Assembly: GCF_031432425.1 (NCBI RefSeq) | Contig: NZ_JAVKPH010000013.1 | Span: forward strand, 1 to 64,000 | Reading direction: 5' to 3' | DNA length: 64,000 nt | Origin: Ruixingdingia sedimenti | Lineage (GTDB): Bacteria; Pseudomonadota; Alphaproteobacteria; Rhodobacterales; Rhodobacteraceae | Shown here: positions 8,410-17,093 of the stretch, piece after piece | Layout: each line of letters starts with the position of its first letter | Position numbering within the stretch: position 1 is the first letter of the stretch | Made by a program: the position numbers and the translations under genes | Notes under the pieces: generated by a model | What the model was told of the DNA's origin: nothing | What the model saw: the letters and a program-made list of their open reading frames with translations, nothing else | The model's database searches: none

Positions 8410-10533
8410 TCAGGCATGATACTGCACCACGATGTTGCGCCAGCGGTCCATGCGGGCGTGGTGGCCGGAATGCAGCGCGATGGTGGTGATCGGGGTGTGG
8501 ATCACCGCGGGGCCCGTCACCTCCATCCCCGGGGCGAGGCGGGTGAAATCGTAGATCGTGCCTTCGGCCATCGCCCCGCCGGTGGCGTCGAAGATGCGGC
8601 GGCGGCCGATCAGGGCGGGGGTGGCGTCGGCGGCGCCCTCGGCTTCCTCGGGCAGGGCGGGGCGGGGCATCAGGCCGCGTGCGGTCAGGCGGAACATCGT
8701 CATCTCGATCCCCGCCTCGCGGTAGGCCGACCCTTTGCCGTATTTGCGTTCGTAAAGCGCCTCGAAATCGTCGACCAGCCGGGCCACGCCCGCGCCGTCC
8801 AGCGGCGTCGGGGCGGAAACGGCGGTCGTCACCTCGTGCACCTGCCGCGAATAGCGCAGGTCGACCGACCATTCCATGCGCACCCGGTCGCCCGTCACGC
8901 CTTCGGCCGCCAGTTGCGCGCGGGCCTGTTCTTCCAGCGGGGCGAAAAGGGCGTTGATGCGTTCCGCCGGCGTATCGGCGGGCAGGGTCAGCGTCACGGC
9001 GTATTCATGCGCGATGTCGGCCGACACCAGCCCGAAGGCGCAGTTGACCGATGCGGTATAGGGAATGACCACGCGCTTGACGGAAAGTTCCTCGCCGAAG
9101 GCCGCGGCCAGCATGCCGCAGGTGCCGCCGAAGGAATGCAGCACGAAATCGCGCGGGTCCAACCCCCGTTCCACGGTGATTTCGCGGATCAGGTCGGTGA
9201 TCTGGGCGCTAGCGATGCGGTAGATGCCGATGGCCGCCTGTTCCACCGGCAGGCCGAGCGGTTCGGCCACCGTTTCGCGGAAGATGCGTTCGGCCTTTTC
9301 GCGGTCGAGCGTGATCGACCCGCCAAGGAACTGCCCCGGATCCATATAGCCGATCATCAGCATCACATCGGTCAGCGTCGGTTCCTCGCCGCCCTGACCA
9401 TAGCAGATCGGGCCGGGCCGCGCGCCTGCGGACCGCGGGCCGACCATCGGCAGGCCGGTGCGCGGATCGACGGTGACGATGGACCCGCCGCCGGACCCGA
9501 TGGACACCACCTCGATCTTGGGCGCGACATAGTGGAAGCGGTCCACCATCGGCTCGCGCGCATATTCCAGCTGGCCGTTCTGGATCACGCCGACCTTGAA
9601 GGTCGTGCCCCCCATGTCGGCGGCGATCACATCCCGGTCGCCCATCAGGTCGCCCAGAAACCGCGCGCCGATCACGCCCGCGGCGGGGCCGCATTCGATC
9701 AGCCCCACGGCGCGGTCGGCGGCCTCGTCGGCGGGCAGAAGGCCGCCGTAGCCCTGCATCACCATGGTCGCGCCGCCGTAACCCTTGCCGGCAAGCTGGC
9801 TTTGCAGCGAGGTCAGGTAGCTGCGCGTGATCCGGCCCGCATAGGCGTTGATGACGGCGGTCGAGGTGCGTTCGTATTCCCCCGGCACCGGCGCGATGTC
9901 CGACGACAGCGTGACATAGGCCCCCGGCGCCACCCGGGCGATGATGTCGCGCACCCGGCGTTCGTGGTCGGGGTTGAGGAACGACCACAGGAAGGACACC
10001 GCGATGGCCTCCACCCCCTTTTCGGCGGTCAGGAAGCGGACGGCGCGTTCCACCGCCGCCTCGTCCAGCGGCAGGACCACATCGCCGTCGCAATCCACCC
10101 GTTCCGGGATGCCCGCCACCGCGTCGCGCGGGGTCAGCGCCGGGGCGCGGTCGGTCTTGACCGGATGCTTGATGCGTTCCTCGGTCAGGCCGGACCAGCG
10201 GCCATAGGCGCCGCGGGTGACGTGCAGCGTGTCCTCGAACCCTGCCGTGGTCAGCAGGCCGGTGCGCGCGCCGTCGCGGGTCAGCACCGCGTTGTCCACC
10301 ACCGTGGTGCCGTGGATGAACAGATGCGTCCGCGCCAGCAGCGATTCCAGCGTCATCCCCATCGGCCCGGCCGCCGAGGCGATGGAGTTCAGCACCCCGG
10401 TTTCGAAATCCGGCGGGGTCGACAGCGCCTTGCCGATATGGATCGCACCGTCGCTGCCGAACACGATGGTGTCGGTGCAGGTGCCGCCCACATCGGTGGC
10501 CACCAGATAGCTTGCCTCGCCGTTCTGCATCAT
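8410..10533 (-). CDS. hyuA: Hydantoinase A / oxoprolinase family subunit
   Basis: 707 residues, the usual HyuA length. The N-terminus has the ASKHA-type phosphate loop DVGGTCTDTIV (about residues 14-24) and the conserved HGTTVVDNAV; further on come ADMGGTTFKVGVI, IGSGGGSI and ARPGPICYGQGG. The subunit binds and cleaves ATP to activate the substrate for HyuB. An AGGAGG ribosome site precedes the start (MMQNG) by 9 bases. It follows the XRE regulator by 16 bases. Members act on N-methylhydantoin, 5-oxoproline, or acetone and aromatic ketones, so the substrate must be inferred from the neighbours. Confidence 0.92.
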   Translation of the reverse strand: MMQNGEASYLVATDVGGTCTDTIVFGSDGAIHIGKALSTPPDFETGVLNSIASAAGPMGMTLESLLARTHLFIHGTTVVDNAVLTRDGARTGLLTTAGFEDTLHVTRGAYGRWSGLTEERIKHPVKTDRAPALTPRDAVAGIPERVDCDGDVVLPLDEAAVERAVRFLTAEKGVEAIAVSFLWSFLNPDHERRVRDIIARVAPGAYVTLSSDIAPVPGEYERTSTAVINAYAGRITRSYLTSLQSQLAGKGYGGATMVMQGYGGLLPADEAADRAVGLIECGPAAGVIGARFLGDLMGDRDVIAADMGGTTFKVGVIQNGQLEYAREPMVDRFHYVAPKIEVVSIGSGGGSIVTVDPRTGLPMVGPRSAGARPGPICYGQGGEEPTLTDVMLMIGYMDPGQFLGGSITLDREKAERIFRETVAEPLGLPVEQAAIGIYRIASAQITDLIREITVERGLDPRDFVLHSFGGTCGMLAAAFGEELSVKRVVIPYTASVNCAFGLVSADIAHEYAVTLTLPADTPAERINALFAPLEEQARAQLAAEGVTGDRVRMEWSVDLRYSRQVHEVTTAVSAPTPLDGAGVARLVDDFEALYERKYGKGSAYREAGIEMTMFRLTARGLMPRPALPEEAEGAADATPALIGRRRIFDATGGAMAEGTIYDFTRLAPGMEVTGPAVIHTPITTIALHSGHHARMDRWRNIVVQYHA

Positions 10534-10549
10534 CGGCGTCGTCCTCCTG

Positions 10550-11161
10550 TCAGGGCGCGTCGGGTTGGCCGTCGCGGCGGATGTCGGTCACATGCAGCAG
10601 CCGCGCCGGGCCGCCGCCGTCATGGGCCAGCGCCAGCACCTGCCCGGGCTGCGCGTGATAGCTGTCGCCGGGGCCGAGTGCGGCGGGCGCGTCGCCGGCG
10701 GCGGTGGCGGCCAGCACGCGGCCCGCGATCACCATGGCAAAGCTCGGGTGCCGGGCCGCCGGTTCGGGGGCGGGATGCGCGGGGCCGGGGGGCAGCGCCA
10801 GCAGCCGCGCCGACAGCGCCGCATCGGCAAGGCCGTCCGTCAGATCCTCTGCCGCGCCGGCCCGCGTCACCACCGCCACGCGCGGCCGTTCCGCCCCCGC
10901 CGCCGCCACCATCCGGTCGAGAGAGACGCCAAGCGCCTCGACCACCGCGACGACGGTGCCGAGGCTGGGGTTCGACTGGCCGGATTCCAGCGCGCGGATG
11001 GCGCCGATGCTGATGCCGCTGCGATCCGACAGCGCCCGCAGCGTCAACCCCGCCGCCTGCCGCTGGTCGGCCAGATGCCGGCCGAGGCGGGCCAGATCGG
11101 CCTTGCGGAACCGCGCGGGCAGGGGCGCCGCCGGGGGCGGGGTTCTGGCAGGCCCGGTCAT
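10550..11161 (-). CDS. XRE-family regulator heading the hydantoinase operon
   Basis: 203 residues. A helix-turn-helix (about residues 15-75; GLTLRALSDRSGISIGAIRALE, then SGQSNPSLGTVVAVV) is followed by a cupin-like C-terminal half containing LGPGDSYHAQPGQVLAL. It is the first gene of the leftward operon and is divergent from purU, with a 202-base gap containing the AT-rich palindrome at 11174-11186, so autoregulation and control of both directions is likely. Start chosen at MTGPART (11161); an upstream in-frame start at 11242 would add 27 residues but would read through the probable promoter. Confidence 0.85.
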   Translation of the reverse strand: MTGPARTPPPAAPLPARFRKADLARLGRHLADQRQAAGLTLRALSDRSGISIGAIRALESGQSNPSLGTVVAVVEALGVSLDRMVAAAGAERPRVAVVTRAGAAEDLTDGLADAALSARLLALPPGPAHPAPEPAARHPSFAMVIAGRVLAATAAGDAPAALGPGDSYHAQPGQVLALAHDGGGPARLLHVTDIRRDGQPDAP

Positions 11162-11173
11162 GATGCGCGCCCC

Positions 11174-11186
11174 TGTTTCATAAACA
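11174..11186. promoter_or_regulatory. Candidate operator for the XRE regulator
   Basis: TGTTTCATAAACA is a 13-base near-palindrome (five of six pairs) in an AT-rich patch 12 bases upstream of the regulator's start codon, within otherwise very GC-rich DNA. XRE-cupin regulators commonly bind such short symmetric sites in their own promoter. It lies in the divergent purU/XRE gap. Prediction only. Confidence 0.4.
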
Positions 11187-11363
11187 GTATCTGGTACGCA
11201 TGATTCGAAATAAAGCAAGCGCCGCCTTTGACGCCGGGTCACTTTTTCCCATCGCTCCGTTTGCGGCGGTCGGGGCGGCGACGAAATCGCCGCGCCGCCC
11301 TGTACACCGCCCGTCCGCCTGCCTAGTGTGCGCCGCGCCGAGAAAGTGACAGGAGCCCGAGGG

Positions 11364-12248
11364 ATGACCGGATATGTGCTGACCGTGCAATGCGCTTCGC
11401 GCCGCGGGATCGTTGCGGGGGTGGCGGGCTATCTGGCCGAAAAGGGCTGCAACATCACCGACGCGGCGCAGTTCGACGACACGCAAACGGGGCGGTTCTT
11501 CACCCGCGTCAGCTTCATATCCGAAGAGGGCGCGACGCTGGACGACCTGCGCGCGGGCTTCGCGGCGGTGGCCGGACCCTTCGGCATGGACTGGGCGATC
11601 CACGACAGCGCGCGGCTGGCCAAGGTGCTGCTGATGGTGTCGAACTTCGGCCATTGCCTCAATGACCTGCTCTATCGCTGGCGGATCGGGGCGCTGCCCA
11701 TCGACATCGTGGGGGTGGTGTCGAACCACATGACCTATCAGAAGGTGGTGGTGAACCACGACATCCCCTTCCACCACATCCGCGTCACTGCCGGGAACAA
11801 GTCCGAGGCAGAGGCGCGGCTGCTGGAGGTGGTGGAGGAAACGGGGACCGAACTGATCGTGCTGGCGCGCTACATGCAGGTGCTGTCGCCGGATCTGTGC
11901 GCGCGCATGTCGGGGCGGATCATCAACATCCACCATTCCTTCCTGCCGTCCTTCAAGGGCGCGAACCCCTACAAGCAGGCGTATGAGCGGGGGGTGAAGC
12001 TGATCGGGGCGACGGCGCATTACGTGACCGCCGATCTGGACGAAGGCCCGATCATCGAACAGGACATCGTGCGCATCACCCATGCGCAGAGCCCGTCGGA
12101 CTTCATCGGTCTGGGCCGCGATGCCGAGGCCGCGGTGCTGGCCCGCGCGGTGCATGCGCATATCCACCACCGGGTGTTCCTGAACGGGTCCAAGACGGTG
12201 GTGTTCCCCGCATCGCCCGGATCGTACACGTCCGAACGGATGGGCTGA
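11364..12248 (+). CDS. purU: Formyltetrahydrofolate deformylase
   Basis: 294 residues. An N-terminal ACT domain (about 1-80; GYVLTVQCASRRGIVAGVAG) is followed by a formyltransferase-fold catalytic domain with the signature NIHHSFLPSFKGANPY and GATAHYVTADLDEGPIIEQ, which contains the catalytic Asn/His/Asp set. It hydrolyses 10-formyl-tetrahydrofolate to formate and free folate. Start at 11364 follows GGAG with good spacing. In this bacterial group purU often accompanies genes for demethylation of sarcosine or betaine-like compounds, so its divergent position next to the hydantoinase operon may mean that the pathway yields one-carbon units. Confidence 0.95.
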   Translation: MTGYVLTVQCASRRGIVAGVAGYLAEKGCNITDAAQFDDTQTGRFFTRVSFISEEGATLDDLRAGFAAVAGPFGMDWAIHDSARLAKVLLMVSNFGHCLNDLLYRWRIGALPIDIVGVVSNHMTYQKVVVNHDIPFHHIRVTAGNKSEAEARLLEVVEETGTELIVLARYMQVLSPDLCARMSGRIINIHHSFLPSFKGANPYKQAYERGVKLIGATAHYVTADLDEGPIIEQDIVRITHAQSPSDFIGLGRDAEAAVLARAVHAHIHHRVFLNGSKTVVFPASPGSYTSERMG

Positions 12249-12294
12249 GGCGGCCCCGTCGCCAAAGGATGCGGGGGCGCCCCCCGCTCTGATT

Positions 12295-12485
12295 GGCGAA
12301 GGCGCGTGCCTTCGCCATGGGCTAACCTTTCCGCTGCCCCGGCCAGCGCCCGCCCCGCCCATGGCGGGCGCTACTCGCCCGCCGGGGCAGGCGCTGGCCT
12401 ACCCGGTGTTCCCGGCATCTCCGCCCCTGCGGCCCTGTCGCGCCACGGGCGGGGGAAACGCAGTGCGTTTCCTTTTCCCGCCCGG
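12295..12485. repeat. Structured intergenic repeat, family A, copy 1
   Basis: This occupies the gap between purU and the convergent luxR gene. It contains a perfect hairpin at 12295-12316 (GGCGAAGGC, 4-base loop, GCCTTCGCC), a longer GC-rich inverted repeat around 12350-12396, and a terminal hairpin at 12446-12484 whose core GGAAACGCA-G-TGCGTTTCC is perfectly symmetric. The same modules in the same order occur at 24130-24264 and 53580-53794, each between convergent genes. It probably acts as a bidirectional terminator or a REP-like mobile module. Confidence 0.85.
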
Positions 12486-12516
12486 GTCAAGCGGTGCAGT
12501 GGAACACCGCCCCGCC

Positions 12517-13620
12517 CTAGGGCCGCGACAGGATGTCGGTCAGGAAGGCCAGGAACAGCTCGCGTTCCGAGGTGATGTCGAGCTTGTAGTAGAGCCGCCA
12601 GCGGTGGTTCTTGACCGTGCCGGGGGAGATATCCAGCCGTTCGGCGATCTTGGCGTTCGGATAGCCGTGCAGGATCAGCCCCACGATGTCGGATTCGCGC
12701 TGCGTCAGCCCGTGGCTGCGGCAGAAGAGGTCGATCAGGCTCTGGCTCGGCAGGGCCACCGGCCCCTCGGCCTGCTGTTCCAGCCGGATCAGCAACCCGC
12801 CCGGCGCGATGGAAAAGCCGGGGCCGCAATCCTCCCAGTGCAGGATATGGCCGTGGTCGAGCGGCAGATGCCCCTCGCCCGCCGCCCGGGCGCGCTGTAC
12901 GGCCGCCAGCAGGCCGGGGGTGGCGGCGGGATGGGTTTCCCACGCGGGCGAGGCATAGACCTGCGCCCCCGCCGCATCGAGGATCAGATAGGCCCCGTCC
13001 GCCCGCCCCGGTTCTGCCCCCCCGCGCATGGCGCGGAAGATCACCTCGTCCAGATGGCGTTCGTGGATGGCGACGATGGCGGGCAGCATCGCCTCGGCAT
13101 GCAGCCGTTCCTCGCCGGTGAAGGAGGAGGTCAGCTTTTCGCAGCAGACCGCGATGGTCACGCCCCCCGGCGCGGGCAGCAGGATGGCGAGTTCATCGAC
13201 GATGAAGGCCATCTTGAAAAGCTCGGACAGGTAATGCGCCTCGTCCGCCAGAAGCTCGTCCGAGGACCGCAGGCTCGCCACCTGCGGGCGGCGGTGGCGG
13301 CGGGCGAGATCGGCCAGCGGGTCGATCCGGTAAAGCCCCGAGAGGTAAAGCGCCACCGCCGATTCCGACATGAAGCGGTTGACCAGAAAGGCCGGGCGGT
13401 CATAGGCGCTGTAGCGCATCACCAGCCACTGGTCGCAGGCGAAGGCGCGGGCGAAGAAGCGCGACAGCACCTCGTAGAAGCCATCGCTGCCGATGGCGCG
13501 GACGAGCGAGCCGATTTCGGAATAGACCTGATCCATCGGCTGCGGGGCCAGCATCGGCGGGTCTGCCGCCGTGGCGGGGCGGGGGCGGGCGGGATCGCGC
13601 GGGCGGGTGACTGCGGTCAT
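12517..13620 (-). CDS. LuxR-family transcriptional regulator
   Basis: 367 residues. The C-terminal 60 residues form a LuxR/NarL helix-turn-helix: HGLTQRESDIVGLILHGYPN, then AKIAERLDISPGTVKNHRWRLYYKL. The N-terminal 300 residues resemble no sensor domain I can name; there is no receiver Asp motif and no clear autoinducer pocket. It is divergent from the nitrilase-like gene (62-base gap), so it probably controls that gene and perhaps the ureohydrolase and importer beyond. Start taken at 13620 (MTAVTRP). Confidence 0.85.
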   Translation of the reverse strand: MTAVTRPRDPARPRPATAADPPMLAPQPMDQVYSEIGSLVRAIGSDGFYEVLSRFFARAFACDQWLVMRYSAYDRPAFLVNRFMSESAVALYLSGLYRIDPLADLARRHRRPQVASLRSSDELLADEAHYLSELFKMAFIVDELAILLPAPGGVTIAVCCEKLTSSFTGEERLHAEAMLPAIVAIHERHLDEVIFRAMRGGAEPGRADGAYLILDAAGAQVYASPAWETHPAATPGLLAAVQRARAAGEGHLPLDHGHILHWEDCGPGFSIAPGGLLIRLEQQAEGPVALPSQSLIDLFCRSHGLTQRESDIVGLILHGYPNAKIAERLDISPGTVKNHRWRLYYKLDITSERELFLAFLTDILSRP

Positions 13621-13682
13621 CTTGTTCCCCGGGGCCGATGGTCCATTCTGGCGGGGTGTGTCGTCGCGAAAGGAAACACCGG

Positions 13683-14450
13683 ATGCCCGCCCTGCTGCAA
13701 GCCCTGCCGAAACCCCGCGACAAGGCGGCCAATCTGGCGACGGTCGAGAAATACGCGCGCATCGCCGCCGCCGTGGGGGCGGAATTCCTGTGCTGCCCGG
13801 AACTGTTCCTGACCGGCTACAACTTCGGCGCCGACCTGCGCGATCTGGCGGAGCCTGTGGGCGGCCCCTCGGTCGCGCGGCTGCGCGACATCGCGCGGGC
13901 CGCGGGCGTGGGGCTGGTGGTGGGGCTGCCGGAACGCGACGGCGCGCGGGTCTACAACAGCGCCGTCGCCATCGACGCAGGCGGGGCATTGGCCGGGGTC
14001 TACCGCAAGATCCAGCTGTTCGGCGCGGCGGAACCGCAGGTGTTCACCCCCGGCGAGGGGCCGGTGGTGGCGCGGATGGGCGCGCGGCGCGTGGGGCTCG
14101 CCATCTGCTACGACGTGGAATTCCCCGAGATCGCCCGGGCCCTGACCCGGGCGGGGGCAGAGATCATCTGCGCGCCCACGGCCAACATGGCCCCCTATGC
14201 GCAGGTGCCCACCACGCTCGTCCGCGCCCGGGCGCTGGAGAACGGGGTGGCGGTGGTCTATGCCAATATCGCCGGGCAGGATGGCGATCTGACCTTCATC
14301 GGCGGCAGCGCCATCGTGGGCTTCGACGGGCGCGACGCGGCCCGGGCGGGCGAGGTGGGGGAACGGTTCCTGCATGCGCGCGCCGAAGAGATCCTTGCAC
14401 CCGAGGGCCATCCGCTGCGGTCCACCCAACTGGCCGACCTGCGGGGCTGA
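13683..14450 (+). CDS. Carbon-nitrogen hydrolase (nitrilase superfamily amidase)
   Basis: 255 residues. The nitrilase-superfamily triad is visible: Glu40 in CCPELFLTGYN, Lys109 in GVYRKIQLFG and Cys142 in GLAICYDVEFPE. Length and pattern suit the aliphatic amidase / N-carbamyl or omega-amidase branches. AGGAAA lies 6 bases before the ATG. The N-terminal strand (normally an 'ALxQxPV' motif) appears as ALLQALPKPRDKAANL, slightly degenerate, but a catalytic core of the usual length is intact. Neighbours (ureohydrolase, amino-acid-type importer) suggest amide or guanidino-compound breakdown to ammonia. Cytosolic. Confidence 0.88.
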   Translation: MPALLQALPKPRDKAANLATVEKYARIAAAVGAEFLCCPELFLTGYNFGADLRDLAEPVGGPSVARLRDIARAAGVGLVVGLPERDGARVYNSAVAIDAGGALAGVYRKIQLFGAAEPQVFTPGEGPVVARMGARRVGLAICYDVEFPEIARALTRAGAEIICAPTANMAPYAQVPTTLVRARALENGVAVVYANIAGQDGDLTFIGGSAIVGFDGRDAARAGEVGERFLHARAEEILAPEGHPLRSTQLADLRG

Positions 14451-14510
14451 GGTCGGCCGGGGCAAGCCCCGGCCTGATATCCATCGCCCCCACCCGGCGG
14501 TTGGCCGGGT

Positions 14511-14623
14511 GGAGGGTGCGGGAGCCTCCGGCGGGAGTATTTATGGAAAGGTGAAGCCACAGGGCGCGCGCCTCACCATTTTCTGTCCTTAAATATCCCC
14601 GCCGGAGGCTCCCGCACCCTCCG
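14511..14623. repeat. Structured intergenic repeat, family B, copy 1
   Basis: A long inverted repeat. The left arm (about 14511-14543) GGAGGGTGCGGGAGCCTCCG and the right arm (about 14591-14623) are reverse complements except near the centre, where GGGAGTATTTATGGA faces the complement of GGGGATATTTAAGGA. It lies between the nitrilase-like gene and the convergent ureohydrolase gene. The core GATATTTATGGACAGAAA(A/G)TG recurs at 21.1, 28.1, 31.2-31.4, 46.2 and 61.1 kb. Confidence 0.85.
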
Positions 14624-14684
14624 CCCGCACCACCCGCCGGAAGAAAGGCCCTGCGCCGCCCGTCCGCCGGAGCAGGAGGGCCGC

Positions 14685-15650
14685 TCAGCGCCGGGCGTTG
14701 CCGGCCAGCGCCTCGAGGATCAGCTGCACGGCGAGGCGCGAGGTGATGCCGTCGTGGTCGTAGGGGGGCGAGACCTCGACCAGATCCATTCCGCCGATCC
14801 CGACCTTGGCCAGTTCGGACACCAGCGCGATCGCCTCGCGCGAGGTCATGCCGCCCGGGGCGGGCACGCCGGTGCCCGGCGCATAGGCGCCGTCGATGGC
14901 GTCGATGTCGAAGGTCAGGTACACGCTGTCGGTGCCGTTGCCGGCGATGGCCGCGGCCTCGCGCGCGACGGCGACGGGGCCTTTCTCGACAATGTCCTCG
15001 ATGGGCATCAGGGTGATGCCCTTGCGGCGGATGTAGTCGAGTTCGTTGCGCGGGTTCATCCAGCCGTTGGTGCCGATGATCGCGATCTTCGCCGGGTCGA
15101 ACCCCGCATCCACCGCCCGGGTGATCGGGCAGCAATGGCTCAGCGGTTCGCCCCCCACGTCCTCGGCGGTGTCGAAATGGCTGTCGACGAGGATCAGGCC
15201 GGGATTGGCATGGCGTTTGCGGAAGGCGCGGACGCAGGCGATGGTGATCGAATGATCGCCGCCGAGCGTGATCGGCATCGCGCCGCCGTCGAGCACGGCC
15301 GAGACCATGCGTTCGGCCAGATCCATCGTGCGCACCGCCGATCCCGGCACCACCGGCACGTCGCCGCAATCGGCGAAGGTGTAGTGGTCCTGAAGGTCGA
15401 TGCCGCGGTTGGCGTTGAAGAAGCTGAACTGGTCCGATGCCTCGCGGATCGCGCGGGGGCCGTAGTTGGTGCCGGTGCGGCTGATGCACATCGCATCCCA
15501 GGGAAAGCCCAGGACGGCGGCGGTGACGCCCGCGGCCCGGATCGCCGCCGCATCGGCGGGCAGGCGCGGCGTGCGCAGGAAACTGCCCCCCGTGCCCGCA
15601 TGCAGCAGGCCCGAAAAGGCATCCGCGCTGAAAGTTCCGGCATCCGACAT
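14685..15650 (-). CDS. Agmatinase/arginase-family ureohydrolase
   Basis: 321 residues. The manganese-binding motifs of ureohydrolases are present: GGDHSIT (about 130-136), DSHFDTAED (about 156-164, with Ser where most have Ala) and DIDAIDGAYAPGTG (about 248-261, with Gly-Ala where Pro-Ala is usual). The family hydrolyses guanidino groups to urea: agmatine, guanidinobutyrate or -propionate, proclavaminate, and in some members guanidine itself. Start set at 15650 since GGAGG lies 7 bases upstream. It is divergent from the ABC importer that probably brings in its substrate. Exact substrate unknown. Confidence 0.85.
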   Translation of the reverse strand: MSDAGTFSADAFSGLLHAGTGGSFLRTPRLPADAAAIRAAGVTAAVLGFPWDAMCISRTGTNYGPRAIREASDQFSFFNANRGIDLQDHYTFADCGDVPVVPGSAVRTMDLAERMVSAVLDGGAMPITLGGDHSITIACVRAFRKRHANPGLILVDSHFDTAEDVGGEPLSHCCPITRAVDAGFDPAKIAIIGTNGWMNPRNELDYIRRKGITLMPIEDIVEKGPVAVAREAAAIAGNGTDSVYLTFDIDAIDGAYAPGTGVPAPGGMTSREAIALVSELAKVGIGGMDLVEVSPPYDHDGITSRLAVQLILEALAGNARR

Positions 15651-15740
15651 TCGATCCTCCATCATTCCTGAACGGGCCGCCGCGGGGTATGCCGGGGGCG
15701 GGCCGGATATGCCGACGATGGCGGGGCGGGGCGGGGGTGC

Positions 15741-15764
15741 CAATGGTGGCTCCAGTCACCATTG
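15741..15764. promoter_or_regulatory. Inverted repeat in divergent promoter region
   Basis: CAATGGTG (15741-15748) and CACCATTG (15757-15764) form a perfect 8-base inverted repeat with an 8-base spacer, between the divergent ureohydrolase and importer genes. Its position, about 90 bases upstream of one start and 115 upstream of the other, fits an operator for a dimeric regulator, possibly the LuxR protein at 12517-13620. Function is inferred. Confidence 0.45.
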
Positions 15765-15878
15765 CCCGAAACGCGCGGGGGGTCGAAGCTTTCCCCGTCG
15801 CGAGCCGCCGTGGATTGCCGTGGGTTGCCCCGGGGCAGGCTTGCCGCCAATGACAGAACCAATGGGGAAGGACAGATC

Positions 15879-17093
15879 ATGCGCAGAATACCGGGTTTCC
15901 TTTGGCGGGCGCTGGCCGGGGCCGCGGCGGGCGTGGCGCTGGCCGCGCCGCTGCCGGCGCTGGCCGCCGATCCGATCGTCGTCGGCGCGCCGATCCCGAT
16001 CACCGGGCCCTTCGCCAGCGACGGGCTGGCGATGCAGCAGGGGCTGGAACTGGCGGTGGAACAGAAGAACGCCGCCGGCGGCCTGCTGGGCCGGCCGCTG
16101 GAACTGAAAGTGTTCGACATCGGCGACCTGACGCCCGACAAGCTGGAGGCGGCGGGGGTGAACCTCGTCCAGCGGCAGGGGGCGAGCGTGCTGATCAACG
16201 GCTATGGCGGCATGGGGCCGGATATTCCGGCCTTCTGCGCCTATCCGGTGCCCTATATCAACAACAACGCCACCTCGAACGTGATCCCTTTGCGCAACCA
16301 GATGGAATGCGGCAACATCTTCATGGGCTCGGACGTGGACATCGCCTATGCGCGGCAGGTGTTCGCGCAGGTCGGCGCGCTTCTGCCCGAGGGGCACCCC
16401 AGGACCATCGCCATCATCCACGGCCCCTACGACTGGGAACTGAACGTGGCCGAGGGCATGCGCGAAAGCGCCGCCGCCGCCGGGTGGGAGGTGGTGATGG
16501 ACGCCGAGGTGCCCTATGACAACCGCCAGTGGCAGGGGATCCTCGCGGATGTGAAACGCGCCGCACCGGGCCTCGTGGTGTTCGAACTCTTGGACACCGC
16601 CGGCACCAGCACCTTCATCGACCAGTTCCTGCTGGACCCCGCGCCGGGCGCCTATCTTTACGCGGGCTACATCTTCTCGACCCCCGCCTTTCAGGAGGTC
16701 GTGGCGCGCGGCGGTGCGGACGGGGTGATCGGGATGACGGTTTCCTCGCAGCTGCCGGGCGAACGCGGGGATGCCTTCGTCGCGGCCTGGCAGGCAAGGT
16801 ACGGCAGCGCGCCGCCCTTCAGCATCGGCGCCGCGATCTATGACGAGTTCAACCTGTGGGCCGCCGCGGTGGAACAGGTGGGCAATGCCGACGACCATGC
16901 CGCGATCAACGCCGCGATCCGCGCCATGAACTATGACGGCATCACCGGCCGCTATGCCTTCAACGACGATCACTATGTGCCGGTGGGCGACGACACGCTG
17001 CCCTCGCATCTGATCCAGGCGAGCGGCGGGCAGATCGTCACGCTGATGGTCGGCAGCCAGAAGCAGCGCGATCTGGCGCCGGCGGCGCGATGA
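15879..17093 (+). CDS. Branched-chain-amino-acid-type ABC substrate-binding protein
   Basis: 404 residues with a Sec signal at about 1-29 (hydrophobic core AGAAAGVALAAPLPALA). The mature part begins DPIVVGAPIPITGPFASDG, the typical type I periplasmic binding-protein opening of the LivJ/HAAT family, followed by LELAVEQKNAAGGLLGRPL. It captures its ligand in the periplasm for the four genes downstream. Start at 15879 is preceded by GGGGAAGGA. Its stop overlaps the next start (ATGA). HAAT receptors also bind amides, urea and aromatic acids, so the neighbouring hydrolases make a nitrogen compound plausible. Confidence 0.92.
   Translation: MRRIPGFLWRALAGAAAGVALAAPLPALAADPIVVGAPIPITGPFASDGLAMQQGLELAVEQKNAAGGLLGRPLELKVFDIGDLTPDKLEAAGVNLVQRQGASVLINGYGGMGPDIPAFCAYPVPYINNNATSNVIPLRNQMECGNIFMGSDVDIAYARQVFAQVGALLPEGHPRTIAIIHGPYDWELNVAEGMRESAAAAGWEVVMDAEVPYDNRQWQGILADVKRAAPGLVVFELLDTAGTSTFIDQFLLDPAPGAYLYAGYIFSTPAFQEVVARGGADGVIGMTVSSQLPGERGDAFVAAWQARYGSAPPFSIGAAIYDEFNLWAAAVEQVGNADDHAAINAAIRAMNYDGITGRYAFNDDHYVPVGDDTLPSHLIQASGGQIVTLMVGSQKQRDLAPAAR

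Noticed and set aside
15651..15878. Guanidine riboswitch before the ureohydrolase or importer
   Set aside because: I could not see the paired ACGR hairpins or the guanidine-I core; only one inverted repeat is present.
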